In this document: one piece after another, positions 14,126-18,741 of the stretch
Numbering within the stretch: the stretch's first letter is position 1
Layout: each line of letters begins with the position of its first letter
DNA from: an uncultured Faecalibacterium sp.
GTDB lineage: Bacteria; Bacillota; Clostridia; Oscillospirales; Ruminococcaceae
DNA length: 18,741 nt
Assembly (NCBI GenBank): GCA_934525735.1
Contig: CAKSZM010000031.1
Location: 1-18,741, forward strand
Direction of reading: 5' to 3'
Translations under genes and position numbers: made by a program
Notes under the pieces: generated by a model
Told to the model about the DNA's origin: nothing
The model's database searches: none
Seen by the model: the letters and a program-made list of their open reading frames with translations, nothing else

Positions 14126-14413
14126 ATCTTCCTGCTCCATGCGGTCGTACTTGCCCCTTGCCACGCGGTCGGTCCGGGCACGCAGGGTGTCGGCCTCCCA
14201 GGTCGGGCGGGTCAAGTGTCCGGCAGCCAGCGGGCTGTAGGGCATCAGAGAAACGCCCATCTGTTTGCAGATTGGGATCAGCTCCCGCTCATCCTCGCGG
14301 TAAAGCATGTTGTAGTGATTTTCCATGGCCGAGAAGGGCGTCCAGCCGTTGTCCCGCGCGGCTAGCTGCATGTTGTAGAACTGATCGCCGTACATGGCCG
14401 ATGCGGCCGACCT
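14117..14413 (-). pseudogene. Internal fragment of an aldo/keto reductase
   Basis: About 99 minus-strand codons read ASAMYGDQFYNMQLA, then NGWTPFSAMENHYNMLYR, ELIPICKQMGVSLMPYSPLA and GHLTRPTWEADTLRA. This matches the central barrel of NADPH-dependent aldo/keto reductases (about 330 residues when complete), including the conserved N-H-Y-N and P-Y-S-P-L-A stretches. The N-terminal part with the catalytic Asp/Tyr/Lys and the C-terminal NADP-binding end are both absent. The 3' side merges at 14117-14125 with the flavin reductase fragment, lying in opposite orientation. The 5' side runs into unassigned sequence before the rrf2 gene. It is a dead, inverted insert or leftover. Confidence 0.85.
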
Positions 14414-14455
14414 GTTTGCGGTGTGCCGGCTGGAAGAAATTTGCAATCTCCCGGA

Positions 14456-14899
14456 TCATTCCGTTGCTCTTTTGGATCTTTCATGATAATCCGCCAGAAT
14501 CTGATCCAGCGTCACGGATTTCATGCTGGCGACCATATCCGCCCGCAAGGTTTCATAGGTATCATCCAGGACCGCCCGGATATTTCTCCCTACCGGGCAA
14601 AAAGGAGAGGGTGCAGCATGGATGCCTACCATCTTATCAATGGCTCCGGGGTCTACCGCATTACAGATACGGTACAATGTAATCTCTTCCGGCGGTACAG
14701 CAAGAGCAGCACCGCCGGTCCCGGGCTTCACCGTCAGGAGGCCATCCTTTTTTAACGCGCTGAGAAGATTCCGGATCGTGACGGGGTTACATCCGGTAGA
14801 AAGCGACAGCAATTCACTGGTCACTTTGGTTTCGTGTTCGTATTCGTGAATGAAAATCAGACAGTGAATCGCAATGGAGCATTTGTTGCTGATATGCAT
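14456..14899 (-). CDS. Rrf2-family regulator (YwnA-like, single cysteine)
   Basis: A 147-residue Rrf2 winged-helix regulator. MHISNKCSIAIHCLIFIHEY, then STGCNPVTIRNLLSALKKDG (the recognition region, about residues 33-53) and PEEITLYRICNAVD are typical. Like YwnA and unlike the Fe-S Rrf2 proteins IscR and NsrR, it has just one Cys in the linker segment, SPFCPVGRNI (Cys101), suggesting a thiol-based redox or electrophile switch rather than a cluster (inference). AGGAGG lies 9 bases before the ATG. It is divergent from the EFR1 flavodoxin/ferredoxin gene and shares a dyad with it. Its stop overlaps an ATG (ATGA) that opens MIREIANFFQPAHRKQ, perhaps the relic of a once-coupled gene. Confidence 0.9.
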   Translation of the reverse strand: MHISNKCSIAIHCLIFIHEYEHETKVTSELLSLSTGCNPVTIRNLLSALKKDGLLTVKPGTGGAALAVPPEEITLYRICNAVDPGAIDKMVGIHAAPSPFCPVGRNIRAVLDDTYETLRADMVASMKSVTLDQILADYHERSKRATE

Positions 14900-14920
14900 G
14901 AACGATTGCCTCCTGAACGC

Positions 14921-14949
14921 ATTTTACCATATCAGATCCGCGCTGTAAA
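14921..14949 (-). promoter_or_regulatory. Promoter of the rrf2 gene
   Basis: On the minus strand TTTACA (14949-14944) and TAAAAT (14926-14921) have a 17-base spacer. The dyad at 14957-14995 lies directly upstream. Confidence 0.75.
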
Positions 14950-14951
14950 TG

Positions 14952-14980
14952 TTGACACTACATCTCGTGCTTGCTATAAT
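14952..14980 (+). promoter_or_regulatory. Consensus promoter of the EFR1 gene
   Basis: TTGACA (14952-14957) and TATAAT (14975-14980) are both perfect and separated by 17 bases. Such a strong promoter needs a repressor to be regulated, and the overlapping dyad supplies a site. Confidence 0.92.
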
Positions 14981-14995
14981 GAAGCAAGATGTAGT
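14957..14995. promoter_or_regulatory. Dyad ACTACATCT...AGATGTAGT, probable Rrf2 operator
   Basis: Perfect 9-base arms (14957-14965 and 14987-14995) enclose the spacer and -10 of the EFR1 promoter; TGCTT and AAGCA inside extend the symmetry. Position between the divergent Rrf2 regulator and its neighbour makes Rrf2 the natural candidate. Confidence 0.7.
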
Positions 14996-15026
14996 TTTAA
15001 TTTTTACATCAAGGAGAGTGTGCTTT

Positions 15027-15782
15027 ATGAAAACTTATCAGCTTGTTTTCAGTCCTACGGGCGGAACGGAAAAAGCAGCCGCAGCCATCACGAAAAACTG
15101 GCCGCAGGTGCGCACCATTGATCTTTCACTGCCGGATACGGATTATTCTTCAATTTCCATAGAGCCTGATGCACTGGTTTTGGTTGCCATGCCATGCTTT
15201 GGCGGCGTTGCGCCTCAGCTGGCACTGGATCGTTTTGCCAGGATCAAAGGCAATGGAGCAAGCTGCGTGCTTGCTGCCGTATACGGCAACCGTGCATACG
15301 AAAATACGCTCGTCCAGATGCAGGACACTGCGCAAGCCGCCGGGTTTCAGGTGATTGCCGCCGTTTCTGCGGTTGCGGAGCACTCCATCATTCACCAGTA
15401 TGCTGCCGGTCGTCCGAATGCAGAAGATCGTGAAGAACTCGCCCGCTTTGGCACAAAGATTCTGGAAAAGGCAGAGTCCGGTTCCACGGAAACACCGGAA
15501 ATTCCCGGCAAACGCCCCTATAAAACGTCCGGCAGCGGTATGGTGCCCACCGCCAATGCCCGCTGCACCGGGTGCGGCCTGTGCGCGCAGAAGTGCCCGG
15601 CACAGGCGATTTCACCCGAACGCTGCAAGACCACCGAAAAATCCAAGTGCATCGGCTGTATGCGGTGCGTTTCGATTTGTCCGGTCCATGCCCGCAATGT
15701 CAACCGTCTGATGGTTTCCATCGCGTCTTTGGCAATCAAAAAAGCGTGTTCCGCTCCCAAAGCCAACGAGTTGTTCCTGTAA
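15027..15782 (+). CDS. EFR1-family ferrodoxin (flavodoxin domain plus two 4Fe-4S clusters)
   Basis: A 251-residue cytoplasmic electron-transfer protein. Residues 1-150 form a flavodoxin-like domain with the FMN phosphate loop SPTGGTEKAA (9-18), PCFGGVAP and AAVYGNRAYENT. Residues about 175-225 form a two-cluster ferredoxin: CTGCGLCAQKC (Cys180, 183, 186, 190) and CIGCMRCVSIC (Cys208, 211, 214, 218). The start at 15027 has AAGGAG at 15011-15016; the in-frame ATG at 14949 lies within the promoter. The gene is monocistronic, with a consensus promoter overlapped by a dyad and a clear terminator. Control by the divergent Rrf2 suggests a redox-stress role (inference). Partner enzymes are unknown. 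Confidence 0.93.
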   Translation: MKTYQLVFSPTGGTEKAAAAITKNWPQVRTIDLSLPDTDYSSISIEPDALVLVAMPCFGGVAPQLALDRFARIKGNGASCVLAAVYGNRAYENTLVQMQDTAQAAGFQVIAAVSAVAEHSIIHQYAAGRPNAEDREELARFGTKILEKAESGSTETPEIPGKRPYKTSGSGMVPTANARCTGCGLCAQKCPAQAISPERCKTTEKSKCIGCMRCVSICPVHARNVNRLMVSIASLAIKKACSAPKANELFL

Positions 15783-15789
15783 GCAAATT

Positions 15790-15827
15790 CCCTTCCGGTA
15801 CATCATGCCGGGAGGGTTTTATTTTTT
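15790..15827 (+). terminator. Terminator of the EFR1 gene
   Basis: CCCTTCCGG (15790-15798) pairs with CCGGGAGGG (15808-15816) with one G-T pair, followed by TTTTATTTTTT. The T tract also contains the stop of the AraC fragment on the other strand. Confidence 0.9.
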
Positions 15828-15993
15828 CTCCGCGTTGTTCTTCCGATACTGCGCAGGCGAAACGCCAAATGTTTTCTTGAACAGTTTGGAGAAGCCGAGG
15901 GCATCCTCAAAGCCAAGCGATGCGGCGATGACGGAAACCGGCAGTTCTGCCGAGCGCAGCAGGCCGAGCAGTACGTACTGCTCGGCCTGCTGC
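15819..15993 (-). pseudogene. C-terminal DNA-binding fragment of an AraC-family regulator
   Basis: About 55 codons end in a normal stop at 15819. They read EQYVLLGLLRSAELPVSVIA, then ASLGFEDALGFSKLFKKTFG and VSPAQYRKNN. This is the second helix-turn-helix and the C-terminal signature (F-S-x-x-F-K-x-x-F-G-x-S-P-x-x-Y-R) of AraC/XylS regulators. The first helix-turn-helix and any ligand domain are missing. The homology runs into the 38-bp palindrome (15956-15993) and stops there; beyond it lies the tail of rlmD. No start codon or ribosome site precedes it, so it is a remnant. Confidence 0.88.
15956..15993. repeat. Perfect 38-bp palindrome at a gene junction
   Basis: GCAGCAGGCCGAGCAGTAC is followed immediately by its own reverse complement, with no spacer and no mismatch (centre between 15974 and 15975). 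It is not a terminator, since no T tract follows on either strand. The half toward 15956 belongs naturally to the AraC frame; the other half looks like an inverted copy made at the break. Confidence 0.9.
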
Positions 15994-15995
15994 AC

Positions 15996-16043
15996 TCAGA
16001 CCATCTTGAAATGTTTCAGCGCTTCCCGGACCGTCTTTGAGAG
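15996..16043 (-). pseudogene. Out-of-frame fossil of the usual RlmD C-terminus
   Basis: In the frame one shift away from rlmD, the minus strand reads SKTVREALKHFKMV and a TGA at 15998-15996. Firmicute RlmD/RumA proteins typically end in a similar segment (…EALRHFKMI). Its presence just past the present rlmD stop shows where the gene once ended, before an internal deletion and frameshift. Confidence 0.65.
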
Positions 16044-17200
16044 TGGATATCTAGTTTGGACAAAGCACATACCGTCTCAATATGCTCCGTCTGCGGGAAC
16101 ATATCCACCGGTGTGCTGTACTCCACTTTATAGCCCTTCTTCGTCAGCAGAGCAAGGTCGCGCGCCAGCGTGACCGGGTTGCAGCTGACATAGACCACCC
16201 GCTTCGGGGCCATGCGGGCCACGCTGTCGATGAACTCCGGGGTCGAACCTTCGCGCGGCGGATCCATAAAGATCACGTCCGCCCGTTCACCGGCTGCCGC
16301 CGCTTCGCGGATCCACTGGGTGGCGTCCGCTGCAAAGAAGCGGGCGTTCTTCACGCCGTTGTGCTTTGCATTGCCAATGGCATCCTGCACCGCATCGCGG
16401 TTCAGCTCCACGCCCACCACCTGTTTTGCATGGTCGGCAACGGTCAGGCCGATGGTGCCGATGCCGCAGTAGGCGTCCAGCACCACCTCTTTGCCGGTGA
16501 GCTTTGCAGCGTCCACCGCAAGGCCGTACAGCACTTCGGTCTGGGCATGGTTGATCTGGTAAAAGCTGCGCGGGCTGATGGCATAAGTCTTGCCGCAGAG
16601 GGTATCCAGAATGTAGCCCTTGCCGTACAGAACCCGCTCCATCTCGCCCAGCACCACGCTGGTCTTGCGATCGTTCACATTCTGCACGATGGTGGTGATG
16701 GTCAGATCCTGCTTTTTTGCTTCGGCCAGCAATGCCTTGACAAAGTTCTTTGCGCCGGGCAGAATAGGCTGCGCCGTCACCAGCACCACCATCACCTGTC
16801 CGGTCTCAACACCCCGGCGCAGCAGGCAGTGGCGCAGAATGCCGGTGCCCTTGTCCTCGTTGAAGGGCTGGTAATGGCAGGCGATCGCTGCCGTGCGGAC
16901 GGCCTGCATGGTCCTGTCCAGCACTTCATCCTGCAGCAGGCAGCTTTCCACCGGCAGCACCTTGTGGCTGTTCGCCGCGTAGATGCCGGAGGTGAGTTTT
17001 CCACTCCAGCCGGTGGTAAAGGTGGAAATCACCTTGTTCCGGTAATGATACGGCTGCTCCATGCCCCGGATGGGGTTCACCGGGCCGTACTTGCCCAGCA
17101 GCTTTTTCACGGTATCTTCTTTTGTTTTCAGCTGTGCGGCGTAGTCCATGCCAAGCATCGGGCAGCCGCCGCAGTTCTTTGCACGCAGTTTGCAATCCAT
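16016..17200 (-). CDS. rlmD: 23S rRNA (uracil-5-)-methyltransferase, RlmD/RumA family, altered C-terminus
   Basis: SAM-dependent TrmA/RumA-family enzyme that makes 5-methyluridine in 23S rRNA; the exact target position is not certain from sequence. The 394-residue protein lacks a TRAM domain. Fe-S ligands are visible at the N-terminus (Cys3, Cys10, Cys13 and probably Cys87 in PVESCLLQ). The SAM site VVLDAYCGIGTIGL (239-252), FMDPPREG and the catalytic Cys340 in VVYVSCNPVTLARD are intact, as is the general-base segment QTEHIETVCALS. After residue 382 the sequence becomes LDIHSQRRSGKR and stops, where family members in Firmicutes usually carry about 70 more residues. The catalytic core is whole, so activity is plausible. 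AGGAG lies 8 bases before the ATG; blaI ends 14 bases upstream. Confidence 0.92.
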   Translation of the reverse strand: MDCKLRAKNCGGCPMLGMDYAAQLKTKEDTVKKLLGKYGPVNPIRGMEQPYHYRNKVISTFTTGWSGKLTSGIYAANSHKVLPVESCLLQDEVLDRTMQAVRTAAIACHYQPFNEDKGTGILRHCLLRRGVETGQVMVVLVTAQPILPGAKNFVKALLAEAKKQDLTITTIVQNVNDRKTSVVLGEMERVLYGKGYILDTLCGKTYAISPRSFYQINHAQTEVLYGLAVDAAKLTGKEVVLDAYCGIGTIGLTVADHAKQVVGVELNRDAVQDAIGNAKHNGVKNARFFAADATQWIREAAAAGERADVIFMDPPREGSTPEFIDSVARMAPKRVVYVSCNPVTLARDLALLTKKGYKVEYSTPVDMFPQTEHIETVCALSKLDIHSQRRSGKR

Positions 17201-17214
17201 CTTGTTCTCTCCTT

Positions 17215-17637
17215 TTACCCGTAGGGGTCGTACAGATCGTATTCTTCCGCTTCGAGGTGCTTTTCTTCCAGCACCTTCATGGCCTGTTCCAGTTCGCTCT
17301 GCCCGCAGCCGCTCTCGCTGACCAATGCGTGCACCGCCGCCGCCAGATCCCCATCAAAAAGGGTGTCCAGCCGCTCCCGCATACTCCACACGCGGTAGGC
17401 GCGCTGCGTAACGGCCGGGGTATAGGTGTTGCGGTTGCCGTCACGGCCGCGCTTCACCCAGCCTTTTTCTTCCAGCCGGTACAGAAAGTTCAGCACCGTG
17501 GCCGGTGCCCAGCCCTTTTTCTTCAGGCGGTCATCGATGTCCCGCCGGGCGGCCGGCGCACGGCAGGCCCACACGGCCAGCATGACCTGCTCTTCCGCCG
17601 CCGAAAGCGGTTTTACACTGTCCGGGATGCCGTACAT
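17215..17637 (-). CDS. BlaI/MecI-family repressor
   Basis: A 140-residue winged-helix repressor. LSAAEEQVMLAVWACRAPAA opens the helical part; the recognition region follows at about residues 44-60 (WAPATVLNFLYRLEEKGWV) and the wing at RGRDGNRNTYTPAVT. The C-terminal half should form the dimer and ends in an acidic tail. BlaI proteins are usually inactivated by a BlaR1-type membrane protease; none is in the window, so this may be an orphan repressor. AGGAGGG precedes the ATG by about 9 bases. It is the first gene of a probable two-gene operon with rlmD, and an ACATTTGT operator lies just after its promoter, so autoregulation is likely. Confidence 0.88.
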   Translation of the reverse strand: MYGIPDSVKPLSAAEEQVMLAVWACRAPAARRDIDDRLKKKGWAPATVLNFLYRLEEKGWVKRGRDGNRNTYTPAVTQRAYRVWSMRERLDTLFDGDLAAAVHALVSESGCGQSELEQAMKVLEEKHLEAEEYDLYDPYG

Positions 17638-17673
17638 CCGGTGCTCTCCCTCCTTTTTGGCAAAATTTATTTT

Positions 17674-17681
17674 ACATTTGT
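17674..17681. promoter_or_regulatory. BlaI-type operator candidate 1 in the blaI leader
   Basis: TACATTTGTC holds the core ACATTTGT, close to the BlaI/MecI consensus TACA-N2-TGTA. It lies about 15 bases downstream of the blaI -10, where binding would block transcription. Confidence 0.65.
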
Positions 17682-17693
17682 CTCTGTTTTTCT

Positions 17694-17722
17694 ATGATAC
17701 ACGATTTTCTCCAGAAGTGCAA
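17694..17722 (-). promoter_or_regulatory. Promoter of blaI-rlmD
   Basis: On the minus strand TTGCAC (17722-17717) and TATCAT (17699-17694) have a 17-base spacer, about 57 bases before the blaI start. Confidence 0.7.
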
Positions 17723-17766
17723 GAGGTGAAAATCACAGTGAAATCAGGCATTTTCTCCAAGTTTTT

Positions 17767-17807
17767 ACATTTGTCTTATATTTTGTTTTTCAGTCGAGGA
17801 CATTTGT
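17767..17807. promoter_or_regulatory. Two further ACATTTGT operator-like sites upstream of serC
   Basis: TACATTTGTC (17766-17775) repeats site 1 exactly and GACATTTGTG (17799-17808) shares the 8-base core. They are 33 bases apart, about three helical turns, and 93 bases from site 1. They lie in the gap between blaI and serC, so BlaI could act on both directions or loop. Confidence 0.55.
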
Positions 17808-17861
17808 GTGCTTTGTGCTCGCACAGAGCTTTTGCCCCGGTATCTTTGTGCAAAGATGCTC

Positions 17862-17891
17862 TTGTTTTCGCCCCCGCAAAACCGGTATACT
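17862..17891 (+). promoter_or_regulatory. Probable serC promoter
   Basis: TTGTTT (17862-17867) and TATACT (17886-17891) with 18 bases between, about 75 bases before serC. A hairpin GCTTTGTGC/GCACAGAGC (17810-17829, one G-T pair) followed by TTTT lies upstream and may insulate it. I see no T-box or riboswitch fold in this gap. Confidence 0.5.
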
Positions 17892-17965
17892 ACGGCTACA
17901 GAAATGATACAGCAGGCACCGCAAAATACGCGATGCTGTGTGATACAGGAAAGGGAGAGTTCATT

Positions 17966-18741
17966 ATGGCACGAGTATATAACTTCAGCGCAGGCCCCAG
18001 CATGCTGCCGGAGAAGGTTCTCCGGCAGGCACAGGCAGAGCTGCTTGAGTACGGCGACAGCGGCCAGAGCGTGATGGAGATGAGCCACCGCAGCAAATGG
18101 TTCGACGCCATCATCAAAGACACCGAGGCCACTCTGCGCCGTGTGATGAACATTCCCGACAACTACAAGGTCGGCTTCTTCCAGGGCGGCGCTACCCAGC
18201 AGTTCGCCATGGTTCCGCTGAACTTCATGACCACCGGCAAGGCCGACTATATCGTCTCCGGCAACTTCTCCAATCTGGCCGCCAAGGAAGCCGCCAAGTT
18301 CGGCGAAGCAAAGATTGTGGCGTCCAGCAAGGACAAAAATTTCACCTACATCCCGGACGTGAACGCCATCGATTACGACAAGGATGCCAGCTACATCCAC
18401 ATCTGCCAGAACAACACCATCTTCGGCACCCAGTATGTGGAAGTGCCGCAGGTGGAGGGCGTGCCGCTGGTGGCAGACATGAGCTCCATGATCCTCTCCA
18501 AGCCGGTGGATGTGACCAAGTACGGCTGCATCTACTTCGGCGTACAGAAAAATGTTGCCCCCGCCGGCATGGCCATTGCCATCATCCGGGATGACCTGCT
18601 GGGCCACGCCGCCGACAACGTGCCCACCATGATGAACTACACCACCCTGCTGAACAAGGACAGCATGTACAACACCCCGCCGTGCTGGTGCATCTACATG
18701 ACCGGTCTGGTGCTCAAGTATCTGGAAAACGACATCGGCGG
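17966..18741 (+). CDS. serC: Phosphoserine aminotransferase SerC (3' end cut by window edge)
   Basis: PLP-dependent enzyme converting 3-phosphohydroxypyruvate and glutamate to 3-phosphoserine, the second step of serine synthesis; it can also act in PLP synthesis. The visible 258 residues (about 70 percent of a 360-residue protein) begin MARVYNFSAGPSMLPEKVL. They include SGQSVMEMSHRSKWF, the PLP phosphate-site FFQGGATQQFAMVPLN, ADMSSMILSKPVD, and the PLP lysine in FGVQKNVAPAG (Lys195). GGGAG lies about 8 bases before the start. The gap upstream carries BlaI-like sites, so co-control with blaI-rlmD is possible but not shown. Identification is certain. Confidence 0.96.
   Translation, partial: MARVYNFSAGPSMLPEKVLRQAQAELLEYGDSGQSVMEMSHRSKWFDAIIKDTEATLRRVMNIPDNYKVGFFQGGATQQFAMVPLNFMTTGKADYIVSGNFSNLAAKEAAKFGEAKIVASSKDKNFTYIPDVNAIDYDKDASYIHICQNNTIFGTQYVEVPQVEGVPLVADMSSMILSKPVDVTKYGCIYFGVQKNVAPAGMAIAIIRDDLLGHAADNVPTMMNYTTLLNKDSMYNTPPCWCIYMTGLVLKYLENDIG

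Noticed and set aside
17810..17965. T-box or riboswitch upstream of serC
   Set aside because: No T-box sequence, specifier-loop layout or known aptamer core could be recognised; only a short hairpin with TTTT is present.

Overview
The window has GC-rich codon usage (third positions mostly C or G), strong AGGAG-type ribosome binding sites, sigma-A type promoters and many hairpin terminators. Together with a uronate-catabolic operon, an EFR1-type ferrodoxin, a DUF1275 membrane protein and BlaI/Rrf2 regulators, this points to a gut Clostridia/Oscillospiraceae genome. Faecalibacterium or a close relative is my best guess; this is inference, not a database match.

Layout. (1) 1-6009: a hexuronate (pectin sugar acid) island. 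uxaC (cut off at the left edge) is divergent from uxaB-uxaA, which are followed by a 54-residue membrane microprotein and an aldose-1-epimerase-like protein. The uxaC-uxaB intergenic region carries three near-identical TTGTATACAA palindromes placed on the two promoters, which fits a FadR/UxuR-type GntR repressor. UxaC, UxaB and UxaA convert D-galacturonate to 2-keto-3-deoxygluconate. (2) 6016-7836: two unrecognised minus-strand genes, then debris: tandem hairpin terminators, the 3' end of a MetE-like methyltransferase gene, and head-to-head with it the frameshifted 3' end of ppk1. (3) 7861-12582: an AEC-family transporter, then a minus-strand operon with a strong promoter made of an argG remnant, purA and pyrB, divergent from a LysR regulator. 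ArgG, PurA and PyrB all consume aspartate; the argG copy has lost its middle and its start codon. (4) 12593-12821: a non-coding repeat element with imperfect terminal inverted repeats, then a DUF1275 (YoaK-like) membrane protein. (5) 13750-15827: a MerR-style promoter (19-bp spacer) in front of a truncated flavin reductase gene that runs into an inverted aldo/keto reductase fragment, then an Rrf2 regulator divergent from an EFR1-family flavodoxin/ferredoxin gene across a shared dyad. (6) 15819-17700: an AraC C-terminal fragment ending in a perfect 38-bp palindrome, rlmD with an out-of-frame fossil of its usual C-terminus, and a BlaI-type repressor with ACATTTGT operator-like repeats. (7) 17966 to the right edge: serC (partial).

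The striking theme is decay by short deletion and inversion. At least six gene remnants (ppk1, MetE-like, argG, flavin reductase, aldo/keto reductase, AraC) and an altered rlmD end lie within about 10 kb, several joined directly to each other, while promoters, operators and terminators nearby look intact. I see no CRISPR array, no tRNA or rRNA gene, no transposase and no convincing novel multi-gene defence system. The most original items are the scar set with its palindrome, the aspartate-enzyme operon with its eroded argG, and the unclaimed regulatory sites.
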